Below are positions 1-7,970 of a stretch of DNA of 64,000 nt, one piece after another. The stretch comes from Dictyoglomus sp. Its GTDB lineage: Bacteria; Dictyoglomota; Dictyoglomia; Dictyoglomales; Dictyoglomaceae. Both the position numbers and the translations under genes were made by a program. The notes beneath the pieces are model-generated. The model saw nothing but the letters and a program-made list of their open reading frames with translations, was not told the origin of the DNA and ran no database searches. Every line of letters begins with the position of its first letter. Position 1 is the stretch's first letter. The stretch lies in the NCBI GenBank assembly GCA_025060475.1, contig JANXBZ010000003.1:81878-145877 (forward strand), read 5' to 3'.

Positions 1-117
1 TAAAACGTATAGAGGGGTACCATATTTCTCCGCTAAATAGGAAATTGATACCCCCCCGATTTCCCAAATTCCATTTTTCTTTTTCATAGTTATTGGTAGT
101 AAGAAGTCATTATTCAT
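1..117 (-). CDS. lysA: Diaminopimelate decarboxylase, N-terminal fragment (runs off the left edge)
   Basis: Only the first 39 codons are in the window. Read on the minus strand, the peptide begins MNNDFLLPIT and continues through IGGVSISYLAEKYGTPLYVL, the usual opening of LysA, the PLP enzyme that decarboxylates meso-diaminopimelate to lysine. The ATG at 117-115 overlaps the end of ilvE by 8 nt, so the two are probably translationally coupled. A GGGAG lies a little far upstream. A second in-frame ATG at 87 would remove the typical FLLPIT lead-in, so the upstream start is preferred. The catalytic domain lies outside the window. Confidence 0.8.
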   Translation of the reverse strand, partial: MNNDFLLPITMKKKNGIWEIGGVSISYLAEKYGTPLYVL

Positions 118-1000
118 TAGCATAAACAGGACTCCCTACATCTTCTTGCTTTACATAATCATAAAACACTTTTCTTAATTCTTTTGTTATTTTGCCAGGT
201 TTTCCATCTCCTATAATTCTTTCATCAATTTTTACGACAGGAACAATTTCCACTGCAGTTCCTGTTAAAAATACTTCATCTGCATTGTAAAGATCATATC
301 GAGTTAGTAACTCTTCTTTTACTGGAATTTCCAAATACTTTGTTGCTAATTCTATAACTACTGCTCTGGTTATTCCAGCTAATGCTCCTATGTTTACTGG
401 AGGAGTTTTAATTATACCCTTTTTAACAATGAAAACATTATCCACTGTTGCTTCTGTTACAAAACCTTGATGATTTAGCATTATACCTTCTGATGCACCT
501 GCAATTCTTGCTTCTATTCTTGCTAGAATATTATGCAAGTAATTTAAGGATTTTATTCTTGGATCTAAAACATCAGTTGGAGATCTTCTTGTGGCTACAG
601 TTACTGCTATTAAACCTTTTTCATAGACTTCTTGAGGAAAAACTCTTATTTTATCAGCAATAATTATTACTGTTGGGTTATCAACTTCCCATGGATCAAT
701 TCCAAGCCCCAAGGACCCTCGAGTAACTATAAGTCTTATATAGCTATCTCTAAGATTATTTACTCTTACCGTTTCAATAACTGCTTTTTTCATTTCGTCA
801 AAGGTAAGGGGAATTTTTAACCATATAGCTTGAGCAGAAGCATATAATCTCTCAAGATGTTCATCTAATTTAAAAATTCTTCCATCATAACACCTAATTC
901 CCTCAAAAACACCATCTCCATAGAGTAGTCCCCTGTCGTATACAGAAATTTTCGCTTCTTCAGTAGGAAGAAATTTTCCGTTTATGTATACTAACCCCAT
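110..1000 (-). CDS. ilvE: Branched-chain amino acid aminotransferase
   Basis: A 296-residue fold-type IV PLP aminotransferase that interconverts Leu, Ile and Val with their 2-oxo acids using glutamate/2-oxoglutarate. The N-terminus (LVYINGKF, then YDRGLLYGDGVFEGIR) is the class IV hallmark. The PLP lysine is K150 in DPRIKSLNYL, and VTEATVDNVF at 181-190 is the second signature. The frame is open further upstream, but the ATG at 1000 is preceded by GGGAGTGAG at good spacing and by a TTGAAA/TATAAT promoter, so the extra 50 codons are not used. It precedes and overlaps lysA. A D-amino-acid aminotransferase is possible from the family alone, but the overall sequence reads as IlvE. Confidence 0.9.
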   Translation of the reverse strand: MGLVYINGKFLPTEEAKISVYDRGLLYGDGVFEGIRCYDGRIFKLDEHLERLYASAQAIWLKIPLTFDEMKKAVIETVRVNNLRDSYIRLIVTRGSLGLGIDPWEVDNPTVIIIADKIRVFPQEVYEKGLIAVTVATRRSPTDVLDPRIKSLNYLHNILARIEARIAGASEGIMLNHQGFVTEATVDNVFIVKKGIIKTPPVNIGALAGITRAVVIELATKYLEIPVKEELLTRYDLYNADEVFLTGTAVEIVPVVKIDERIIGDGKPGKITKELRKVFYDYVKQEDVGSPVYANE

Positions 1001-1027
1001 TTTACTCACTCCCTTTTTTGAGGTAAA

Positions 1028-1056
1028 ATTATATAACTGTTGAAATAAAATTTCAA
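1028..1056 (-). promoter_or_regulatory. Promoter for ilvE-lysA
   Basis: On the minus strand a TTGAAA box (1051-1056) is separated by 17 bp from a perfect TATAAT (1028-1033). Transcription would begin about 20 bp upstream of the ilvE ATG. It is back to back with the promoter for rpsF. Confidence 0.75.
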
Positions 1057-1065
1057 TAAATTTTT

Positions 1066-1095
1066 TTGGAAAAATTAGCAGGAAAATGATATAAT
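1066..1095 (+). promoter_or_regulatory. Promoter for rpsF operon
   Basis: TTGGAA (1066-1071), an 18-bp spacer and TATAAT (1090-1095). The -10 is preceded by TG one base upstream, giving an extended TGATATAAT. The roughly 60-nt leader that follows contains a small stem (CCAAG/CTTGG near 1122-1136) that could be an S6:S18 autoregulatory leader. I cannot confirm that from sequence alone. Confidence 0.7.
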
Positions 1096-1163
1096 TTTTT
1101 AATGTATAAAAAACCTGCTCCAAGCTTGACTTGGGGCCAAAATTGTCCAAAGGGAGGTAAAGA

Positions 1164-1457
1164 ATGCGAAGTTATGAATTGATGTGTTTAATTCGTCCAG
1201 AGTTAACAGAAGATGAGATACAAGGTTTATCTCAGGAGATACAAAACGAGATGCAGAGTTTAGGAGGAGAAGTAAAGAATGTAAATCTATGGGGGAAAAA
1301 GAGTTTAGCTTACCCCATAAAAAAGAAGAAGGAGGGCTACTACGTAGTTTATAATTTTCTTTTTCCTACGACTCAACTAAAAGAATTAGAAAGAAGATTA
1401 AAATTAAAAGAGAATATTTTAAGATATTTGTTAATTCTTAAAGATAAGGGAGATTAG
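1164..1457 (+). CDS. rpsF: 30S ribosomal protein S6
   Basis: A 97-residue protein that opens MRSYELMCLIRPEL and matches the S6 ferredoxin-like fold, a binding partner of S18 on the platform of the 30S subunit. Length is typical. A strong AGGGAGGT ribosome site precedes the ATG. It starts the rpsF-ssb-rpsR-rplI-dnaB operon, an order common in Firmicutes and other bacteria. Confidence 0.95.
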   Translation: MRSYELMCLIRPELTEDEIQGLSQEIQNEMQSLGGEVKNVNLWGKKSLAYPIKKKKEGYYVVYNFLFPTTQLKELERRLKLKENILRYLLILKDKGD

Positions 1458-1461
1458 AATA

Positions 1462-1890
1462 ATGTTAAATAAAGTTCTTCTTATAGGTCATTTAACAAGA
1501 GATCCAGAAATGAGATACACTCCAAGTGGTATTCCTGTTACTACATTTAGAATAGCTGTAAATAGACCAAAAAATAGTAAAGGAGAACAAAATGCTGATT
1601 TTATTGATATTGTAACTTGGAGAAAGCTTGCAGAGGTTTGTGGAGATTATTTAAAAAAGGGAAGACTCGTAGCAATTGAGGGAAGTTTAAGAACCCGTTC
1701 TTATCAAACTATTGATGGGCAGAGAAGAAGAGTAGTAGAAGTTGTCGCTACGAGTGTTCACTTCCTTGGAAGGAAAGAAGAAGCTCCAGAAGTAATAACT
1801 GAGGAAATTCCTGAATCTCTTGAGGAAATCAGTGAGGAGGAAATTCTAGAGGAAATTCTCGAAGAAGGTGAGGAGGAAAGAGATGAGTAA
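1462..1890 (+). CDS. ssb: Single-stranded DNA-binding protein
   Basis: 142 residues: an OB-fold domain (about 1-105, opening [20 protein letters not shown]) followed by a short, very acidic tail rich in EEILEE repeats. SSB coats single-stranded DNA in replication and repair. The tail ends GEEERDE and lacks the usual DDDIPF-type tip with terminal Phe through which bacterial SSB recruits partners. The tail codons also contain the ribosome site and start of rpsR, which may constrain them. It lies 4 nt after rpsF and overlaps rpsR by 8 nt. Confidence 0.95.
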   Translation: MLNKVLLIGHLTRDPEMRYTPSGIPVTTFRIAVNRPKNSKGEQNADFIDIVTWRKLAEVCGDYLKKGRLVAIEGSLRTRSYQTIDGQRRRVVEVVATSVHFLGRKEEAPEVITEEIPESLEEISEEEILEEILEEGEEERDE

Positions 1891-2137
1891 TTCTAAAAAT
1901 GTCAAAACTCAAGAATTTAGAAGACCAGTGCTTAAAAAGAAGTATTGTGTATTTTGTAGTGAAAAAATAGAAGAAATTGACTATAAGAATATTGAAAGAT
2001 TAAGGAAATTTATGACAGAAAAGGGTAAAATATATCCAAGAAGAGTAAGTGGAAACTGTGCTAAACATCAAAGACAATTAAGTCGTGCTATAAAAAGGGC
2101 AAGATATATGGGATTATTGCCATATATAGTAAAATAA
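1883..2137 (+). CDS. rpsR: 30S ribosomal protein S18
   Basis: An 84-residue S18. The ATG at 1883 has GAGGAGG about 8 nt upstream, inside the end of ssb; an in-frame start at 1868 would have no such site. The protein carries CVFC near residues 27-30 and a downstream GNCAKH, a Cys3-His set typical of zinc-binding S18 in thermophiles. It forms a heterodimer with S6 encoded two genes upstream. Confidence 0.95.
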   Translation: MSNSKNVKTQEFRRPVLKKKYCVFCSEKIEEIDYKNIERLRKFMTEKGKIYPRRVSGNCAKHQRQLSRAIKRARYMGLLPYIVK

Positions 2138-2138
2138 A

Positions 2139-2166
2139 CCTTTGGGGAGTGCGAACTCCCCAAGGA
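2139..2166 (+). promoter_or_regulatory. Hairpin overlapping the ribosome site of the DUF2232 gene
   Basis: Directly after rpsR the arms TTGGGGAGT (2142-2150) and ACTCCCCAA (2155-2163) pair perfectly around a GCGA tetraloop (GNRA class). The stem extends with CC/GG pairs and one bulged T. The right arm includes the first bases of the AAGGAGG Shine-Dalgarno (2162-2168). There is no T-run, so this is not a classical terminator. It may modulate translation of the next gene or act as a processing or attenuation site. Confidence 0.6.
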
Positions 2167-2176
2167 GGTTTAAATA

Positions 2177-3121
2177 GTGAATAAAAAAACCCAAGCAATA
2201 GTTGAAGGAAGTTTATTAGTTGGAATTGCAGTAATTATTTTTTGGTTGTCATATTTTATTTTTCCTTTTTTCTTTCTATGTTCTTTACCTTTTTTGTTTT
2301 TAAGTTATAGATGGGGTTTAAGAATAAGTTTTATTTCACTTATAATTTCTTTAATAATCTCAATTCTTTTTCTTACTCCATTAAATGTCTTTTTTCTTTT
2401 TTTCCCCTCAGGAGTCTTAGGAATAATATTAGGTTTTGGAATTAGAAATAACTTAAGTTTAGGAAGATTATTTTTCTTAGGAGGAAGTATAAATCTAATT
2501 TTGGAAATTTTGACCATCTTAGGGGGAATGTTTTTACTTAATATTCCCTTTGAAAAGGCTTTAGGTATTGACATTATGAAGGATAGTTGGAGAAACTCTT
2601 TAAGTTTTTTAAAATCCTTTTTAGACGAAAATTCTATTAAAGATCTATCAGAAAATTATAATCAAATATTTAATTTCTTGAATATTGTAATTCCATCAAT
2701 ATTAATCATCTCTTCATTTTTTCAAGTTATATTTAATTACTGGATTGCTCAGAAAATACTACAAAGATTTAAAGTAAATATAAGACCTATTCCTTCTCTA
2801 GAGACTCTTAAAATTCCTATAAAACTTTTAAATATCTTACTTATTATGCTTCTTATCTCTTTTTTTATATCCTATTTTTTGCCTCTTGGGGTTAATATTT
2901 TTAATAACTTTGTGTTTTTATTACAATTTTTGTTAATCACGGAGGGTTTTTTTGTTCTCTGGAGTTTTTTAAAAAATTTTATTTATTCAAAGATTATAAG
3001 AATTCTTATAATTTTTCTTTTTATATTCAATCCTCTTTTGACATTCCTTCTTTTTATCGTGGGAACTATTGATATTTTTTATCCTATACGAGAAAAGTTT
3101 TTAATGAGGGAAAAAATATGA
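2177..3121 (+). CDS. DUF2232 (YybS-like) polytopic membrane protein
   Basis: 314 residues with roughly eight or nine hydrophobic segments and a central polar loop near residues 130-165. The family (YybS/DUF2232) characteristically sits between rpsR and rplI in Firmicutes, exactly as here, but its biochemical role is not established. Start is GTG at 2177 with AAGGAGG 8 nt upstream, partly held in a hairpin. Its end overlaps the rplI start by 4 nt. Confidence 0.8.
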   Translation: MNKKTQAIVEGSLLVGIAVIIFWLSYFIFPFFFLCSLPFLFLSYRWGLRISFISLIISLIISILFLTPLNVFFLFFPSGVLGIILGFGIRNNLSLGRLFFLGGSINLILEILTILGGMFLLNIPFEKALGIDIMKDSWRNSLSFLKSFLDENSIKDLSENYNQIFNFLNIVIPSILIISSFFQVIFNYWIAQKILQRFKVNIRPIPSLETLKIPIKLLNILLIMLLISFFISYFLPLGVNIFNNFVFLLQFLLITEGFFVLWSFLKNFIYSKIIRILIIFLFIFNPLLTFLLFIVGTIDIFYPIREKFLMREKI

Positions 3122-3573
3122 AAAAATATAAGGTATTACTTTTAAAGGATGTAACTGGGTTAGGAAAGAAAGGTGAAATAGTAGAAGTTAGTGATGGTTA
3201 TGCACGTAATTACTTGTTTCCTCGGGGGCTAGCTCAGGAAGTTACAGATAAAATGCTCAAAAGTATAGAAGAACAGAAATTATTACAGCAAAAAAAAGAA
3301 GAAAGAGCTATAATAAAGTTTAGAAAAGATAAGGAGTTATTAGAAAAAGAAGTGTTTGTAATAAGAACGAAAGTAGGAGAGAAAGGTAAGTTATTTGGAG
3401 CAATTACTTCTAAAGACATTGCGGAGGAAATACATAAAAAATGTAAAATTTTTATAGATAAGAAACAAATTTTACTAGAAGAACCTATAAAAAATATTGG
3501 GAAATATGATGTTAGTATTAAACTTCATCCCCAAATTATAGCTAAGATTAAATTGGAAGTTGTTCCAGAGTAA
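3118..3573 (+). CDS. rplI: 50S ribosomal protein L9
   Basis: 151 residues of typical length. The N-terminal domain contains the L9 signature ([24 protein letters not shown]), followed by a long lysine/glutamate-rich helix and a C-terminal RNA-binding domain. It binds 23S rRNA at the base of the L1 stalk. The ATG overlaps the stop of the DUF2232 gene, so translation is probably coupled. Confidence 0.95.
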   Translation: MKKYKVLLLKDVTGLGKKGEIVEVSDGYARNYLFPRGLAQEVTDKMLKSIEEQKLLQQKKEERAIIKFRKDKELLEKEVFVIRTKVGEKGKLFGAITSKDIAEEIHKKCKIFIDKKQILLEEPIKNIGKYDVSIKLHPQIIAKIKLEVVPE

Positions 3574-3575
3574 AA

Positions 3576-4940
3576 ATGAAAAATAAAGAAGAAATATTAG
3601 GAAGAGTTCCTCCTCATAATGAAGAAGCAGAACAGGCTGTATTAGGAGCTATGCTTTTATCAAGGGACGCTATTGCAAAGGTTGTAGAAGTATTAAGACC
3701 AGAGAGTTTCTATTATGAACATAATGCTATCATTTTTAGAACAATCATCGATCTTTTTGAAAAGGGACTTCCTGTAGATCTAGTGTCTGTGACAGAAGAG
3801 TTAAGAAGTAAACAGCTTTTAGAAAGGGTGGGGGGAAGTGTTTATTTGGCATCTTTGTTAGAAGTGGTTCCTACGGCAGCAAATGTTGAGTATTACTCTC
3901 AAATAGTTGCAGAAAAGGCTCTTTTAAGAAGACTTATCAGTGTTGGAACAGAAATTGTTTCCTTTGGATATAGAGAAAATGAATCCCCAGAATATCTGGT
4001 TGATAAAGCAGAACAGTTAATCTTTGAAATTGCAGAGACCCATAGATTAAGTGGGCCTGTTCCTTTAAGAGATCTCTTGGCAAAGAGCTTTAAAGAAATA
4101 GAAAAACTTCATCAAACTGGAAGGCCTTATACTGGTATTCCTACAGGTTTTTGGGACTTGGATAGAAAAACAGGGGGACTACAACCTTCCGATTTAATTT
4201 TAGTTGCAGCTCGTCCTGGTATGGGAAAGACTTCTTTCTGTTTAAATATTGCTCAGCATGTAGCAATAGAAGAAAGACTTCCTGTGGTAATATTTAGTTT
4301 AGAAATGTCTAGTTTTCAACTGGCTTTACGTATGCTTGGGTCTGAAGCAAGTATTGATATTCATAGATTAAGGACAGGTCAGGTAAGAGAAAATGAATGG
4401 CCTAAATTAGCAAAGGCCTTTGGTAAATTGGCAGAAGCTCCTATTTATATTGATGATACCCCTAATTTAACAGTAATGGAAATGAGAGCACGGGCAAGAC
4501 GTTTAAAGGCTGAAAGAGGTTTATCTCTAATTATTGTAGACTATTTACAACTTATTAGATTATTAGAGAAAAATAAAACAGAACATCAAGAAATATCAGA
4601 AATATCTAGAGGATTAAAGTCTTTGGCTAGAGAACTTAATATTCCTGTAATTGCCATATCTCAACTCTCAAGAGCAGTAGAGACAAGAGCAGAAAGGAGA
4701 CCTCAGCTTTCCGATCTAAGAGGTTCTGGGGGATTAGAGCAGGATGCAGATGTTGTTATCTTTTTGTATAGAGAAAACTACTATAAATCTGCTCAAACTT
4801 CTGAAGAAGAATCTAATATTCCTGAAGAGGTAGAGGTAATTATTGCAAAACAAAGAAATGGTCCTACAGGAACCGTTAAATTACTTTTCTTAAAGGGTCC
4901 TACTGCTTTTAGATCTTTAAGTCTTAGGGAGGAAAGTTAA
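3576..4940 (+). CDS. dnaB: Replicative DNA helicase DnaB
   Basis: 454 residues. The N-terminal helical domain (about 1-105, opening VPPHNEEAEQAVLGAM) is followed by a RecA-like ATPase domain with Walker A GMGKTS at 215-220 (K218) and a Walker B-like IIVDYLQLI. It forms the hexameric helicase of the replication fork. Length is normal and no intein is visible. It starts 2 nt after rplI and ends the operon; a strong new promoter begins immediately after its stop. Confidence 0.97.
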   Translation: MKNKEEILGRVPPHNEEAEQAVLGAMLLSRDAIAKVVEVLRPESFYYEHNAIIFRTIIDLFEKGLPVDLVSVTEELRSKQLLERVGGSVYLASLLEVVPTAANVEYYSQIVAEKALLRRLISVGTEIVSFGYRENESPEYLVDKAEQLIFEIAETHRLSGPVPLRDLLAKSFKEIEKLHQTGRPYTGIPTGFWDLDRKTGGLQPSDLILVAARPGMGKTSFCLNIAQHVAIEERLPVVIFSLEMSSFQLALRMLGSEASIDIHRLRTGQVRENEWPKLAKAFGKLAEAPIYIDDTPNLTVMEMRARARRLKAERGLSLIIVDYLQLIRLLEKNKTEHQEISEISRGLKSLARELNIPVIAISQLSRAVETRAERRPQLSDLRGSGGLEQDADVVIFLYRENYYKSAQTSEEESNIPEEVEVIIAKQRNGPTGTVKLLFLKGPTAFRSLSLREES

Positions 4941-4969
4941 TTGACTATTCCTATTTACTGTTTTATAAT
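4941..4969 (+). promoter_or_regulatory. Promoter for the mglBA / polysaccharide genes
   Basis: TTGACT at 4941-4946, a 17-bp spacer and perfect TATAAT at 4964-4969, starting directly after the dnaB stop codon. The leader is about 70 nt and ends in AGGAGGG before the ATG at 5045. Confidence 0.85.
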
Positions 4970-5044
4970 TTTTTTAAAAGAATGTTATTTTTCTTTAATT
5001 TTTTGTAAAGAATTTTCCAAATTTATTAATTAGGAGGGCTATAA

Positions 5045-5527
5045 ATGGATGAGAGAGAGCAATTACTATCACTTATTATCTCCCTCGAAGATCAAGAGGA
5101 GATAGAAAGGTATTTAAGCCAATTTTTAGGGGAATCTAAAGCAAAAGCAGCTTTACTGGTGGATAAAAGTGGTACAGTTATTGGAGGTAAAGGAACTGCC
5201 TCACAATTTGATTTTGTAACGATCTCTGCTTTGGCTGCTGGTGCTTTCTCTGCAACTCAGGAATTAGCTAAATTATTAGGGGAAGAAGAATTTTCTTTAA
5301 TCTTCCATCAAGGAAAAAGAAATCATCTTCATATCTCTCATATTGAAAAACAAGTTCTTCTCTTAGTGATTTTTGATGACTCTACAACTCTTGGTATGGT
5401 AAGACTCTTTGCTCAAAAAGCATGTCAGAATCTTGCTCAAATAATTAGGAAAATTAGAGAAAGACAAAAAGAATTACCCCAAGTTGAAATATCTTTTGGA
5501 GATGTGGAGGATTTCTTTAAAAAGTAG
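5045..5527 (+). CDS. mglB: Roadblock/LC7 protein, MglB-like
   Basis: 160 residues. After a short helical lead the body (about 30-125) has the Roadblock/LC7 pattern, with AALLVDKSGTVIG as strand-turn-strand and DFVTISALAAGAFSAT as the following helix. MglB-type proteins are GAPs for the Ras-like GTPase MglA. A putative MglA lies 25 nt downstream in the same operon, which supports the call. The symbol is by family and context; the regulated process in this organism is unknown. Confidence 0.8.
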   Translation: MDEREQLLSLIISLEDQEEIERYLSQFLGESKAKAALLVDKSGTVIGGKGTASQFDFVTISALAAGAFSATQELAKLLGEEEFSLIFHQGKRNHLHISHIEKQVLLLVIFDDSTTLGMVRLFAQKACQNLAQIIRKIRERQKELPQVEISFGDVEDFFKK

Positions 5528-5552
5528 AAAAATTTAGGAGGAATTAAGATTT

Positions 5553-6140
5553 ATGGCAATAGTAAATTATGCAGAAAAGGAAATAACATGTAAGATTGTA
5601 TATTGTGGACCTGGACTCTCAGGAAAGACAGTAAATCTTCAGCAGATATATAAAACTGTTTCTCCAGAAAGAAGAGGAGAATTAGTTTCTTTAGCAACTG
5701 AAACAGAAAGAACTTTATTTTTCGACTTTTTGCCTTTAGAGATTGGTACTGTTCATGGATTTAAATTAAGATTTCAACTTTATACAACTCCAGGACAAGC
5801 CTTGTATGAAGCAAGCAGAAAGTTGATATTAAGAGGTGCTGATGGTTTGGTTTATGTTGTAGATTCTCAAAAAGAAAGATTAGAAGAGAATATAAAAATT
5901 TTTGAGGCATTAAAAAAGGAACTATCGATGGTAGGTTATAAATTTGAGGAAATTCCTTTTGTTTTTCAATATAATAAGAGAGATTTACCTAATATATCCT
6001 CTGTGGAGGAGTTAAATATACATCTTAATGTAGATGGTAAATATCCATATTTTGAAGCGGTAGCTATTGAGGGTATTGGAGTAATGGAAACTTTAAAAGG
6101 AATAATGCAATTGGTTTTGGGAAAGATAGGGAGAAAGTAG
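5553..6140 (+). CDS. mglA: Ras-like small GTPase, MglA type
   Basis: 195 residues. The P-loop is GPGLSGKT (19-26), the G3 segment is TTPGQ (78-82), and the G4 motif is NKRD (141-144). A Thr-containing TxPGQ in place of DxxGQ is a feature of the MglA group. In Myxococcus and Thermus, MglA-GTP marks a cell pole and directs motility or surface machinery. Here it follows its likely GAP and precedes polysaccharide export genes, so a role in spatial control of the envelope is a reasonable inference. RBS GGAGGAAT precedes the ATG. Confidence 0.85.
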   Translation: MAIVNYAEKEITCKIVYCGPGLSGKTVNLQQIYKTVSPERRGELVSLATETERTLFFDFLPLEIGTVHGFKLRFQLYTTPGQALYEASRKLILRGADGLVYVVDSQKERLEENIKIFEALKKELSMVGYKFEEIPFVFQYNKRDLPNISSVEELNIHLNVDGKYPYFEAVAIEGIGVMETLKGIMQLVLGKIGRK

Positions 6141-6193
6141 AGTTAAATAATTTAGATGTTTTTTACCTAACTTTATAGAAGGGAGTTGTAAAC

Positions 6194-7960
6194 TTGAAGA
6201 AGTTATTATTTTTAGTAATTATATTGTTTATATTTATAACTCTTAGCTATTCTCAAGAATTACAAAGATGGGGTACACAAGAAGATATTTATATTGGTCC
6301 TCCTGTTGATCCTGATAAATATATATTAGGTCCTGGTGATAGATTAAGGTTATATTTGATAAAAGAAAAAGAAGCCCCAGAAATATACGATTTAATTGTT
6401 TCTCCTACTGGTTCTGTCTCTTTACCAATGATTGGAAGTATAAAAGTGTCCGATTTAACTATAAATAATGCAAATAGGGAAATTTCAAGACAGTTAATAA
6501 GACTGTATCCTAAAAGTATAATTTCTTTAGATTTGGTATATCCAAGGAGAATAAAGGTATTTATCAGTGGGGAAGTAGTAAATCCAGGAACTTATAATAT
6601 GCTTGCATTAAGTAGATTAGATGATTTAATAAAGACAGCAGGAGGATTGAAGTCTTCTGCATCCACAAGAGGGATACAAATAAAAAGAGGTAATAGAATA
6701 ATAGAGGTTGATTATTTAAAATTTTTAAAAGAAGGAGACTTAAGTCAAAATCCCTTTATTGAGGAAGGAGATTTAGTATATGTTCCTCTTATGAAGAAAA
6801 GTGTAAGAGTATTAGGGCAAGTAAAGAATCCAGGGATTTACGAGATAAAGGAAGGAGAAAGATTGTTAGATGTATTAAACATGGCTGGAGGGCTTAATGA
6901 AAGGGCTTCTCTTTTTGGCGCAACTTTAGATCGAGTATCGGGTGAAAGAATTGATTTAGATCTTTATAAATTGTTTTATGGAAAAGAAAAGGAAAGGGAT
7001 GAAGTAAATTTATTTTTACAAAGTGGAGATACTATTAATATTATTCCAGAAATTAAAAGGGTTTATGTTTTAGGATTTGTGAAAAATCCAGGACCAGTAC
7101 AATTAGTGGAAAAATTGGGAACTACTCCTGAAGGAGCAGTAATTTCAGGTCAAGCTATGGAAGGAGCAAGAATAAGCGAGATTATAAATAACGCAGGAGG
7201 AATACTTCCTAATGGAAGTCTTAGAAATATAGAAATAAGAAGAAAAGGAAATCCTAATAACAAGATTGTTGTAGATCTATATAAGATTTTAGTCTTAGGA
7301 GAGGTAGCAGAAGAGGAGATTAAAATATATCCTGGAGATGTAATTTATGTTCCTCCAATAACTATGACAGTAAAAATATTGGGACAGGTAAGGTTTCCAG
7401 GGGTTTATGAAATAAATCCAGGAGATAGAATAAGAGATGCAATTTTAAGAGCAGGAGGAATAACTGAGAAGGCAGGAAGAGAAAATGGGCAATTAGAAAG
7501 AGTAATCAATGGAAAAAAGGTAATATACACCTTTAATATTGCAGAAGCAATTCAAGGAAAAGAAAAAGATAATTTAATTTTACAAGACGGAGATACTGTT
7601 TATGTTTCGGAATTAAGAAGATTAGTTTATGTATTAGGACAAGTTAATATGCCTGGTGCCTTTGATTATAAAGAAGGAAGAAAATTAACAGAGTATATAA
7701 GTTTAGCGGGAGGATTAAAAGATAGAGCAGACCTTGGTAAAGTAGCTGTAATAAGAGAAGAAAATGGAGAATCAAGGATTATTCCTGTTAATCTTTCTGA
7801 TATTATAAATAAAGGCAAAGTTAACTTGGATATAGAAATTAAAGAAAATGATATAATTTTTGTTCCAGAAGTCTTTATTAAGGGATGGCAAGATATTGTT
7901 CAAATACTGATGGGAATAGGGATATTAAGATCTACTATAGGACCTCTTCTTGGATGGTAG
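6194..7960 (+). CDS. Polysaccharide export protein with multiple SLBB repeats
   Basis: 588 residues with an N-terminal signal segment (KKLLFLVIILFIFITLSYS), a poly-export domain (YILGPGDRLRLYL, about 40-120) and then repeated SLBB units. Their starts can be read as SGEVVNPGTY, LGQVKNPGIY, LGFVKNPGPV, LGQVRFPGVY and LGQVNMPGAF, about five in all. This is the Wza/outer-membrane export family, but there is no lipobox Cys, and the C-terminus has a hydrophobic stretch (QDIVQILMGIGILRS). The start is TTG at 6194 with GAAGGGAG upstream. It overlaps the spacer of the following Wzz-like gene. Confidence 0.87.
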   Translation: MKKLLFLVIILFIFITLSYSQELQRWGTQEDIYIGPPVDPDKYILGPGDRLRLYLIKEKEAPEIYDLIVSPTGSVSLPMIGSIKVSDLTINNANREISRQLIRLYPKSIISLDLVYPRRIKVFISGEVVNPGTYNMLALSRLDDLIKTAGGLKSSASTRGIQIKRGNRIIEVDYLKFLKEGDLSQNPFIEEGDLVYVPLMKKSVRVLGQVKNPGIYEIKEGERLLDVLNMAGGLNERASLFGATLDRVSGERIDLDLYKLFYGKEKERDEVNLFLQSGDTINIIPEIKRVYVLGFVKNPGPVQLVEKLGTTPEGAVISGQAMEGARISEIINNAGGILPNGSLRNIEIRRKGNPNNKIVVDLYKILVLGEVAEEEIKIYPGDVIYVPPITMTVKILGQVRFPGVYEINPGDRIRDAILRAGGITEKAGRENGQLERVINGKKVIYTFNIAEAIQGKEKDNLILQDGDTVYVSELRRLVYVLGQVNMPGAFDYKEGRKLTEYISLAGGLKDRADLGKVAVIREENGESRIIPVNLSDIINKGKVNLDIEIKENDIIFVPEVFIKGWQDIVQILMGIGILRSTIGPLLGW

Positions 7961-7970
7961 GAGGAAAAAT

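Noticed and set aside
1001..1150. Fifty-codon N-terminal extension of the ilvE frame
   Set aside because: It runs through both divergent promoters, has no ribosome site and no family similarity; the ATG at 1000 has both a Shine-Dalgarno and the standard N-terminus.
6141..6193. Weak inverted-repeat-like sequence after mglA as a terminator
   Set aside because: Pairing is short and AT-only; no convincing hairpin or new promoter, so read-through to the exporter gene is assumed.
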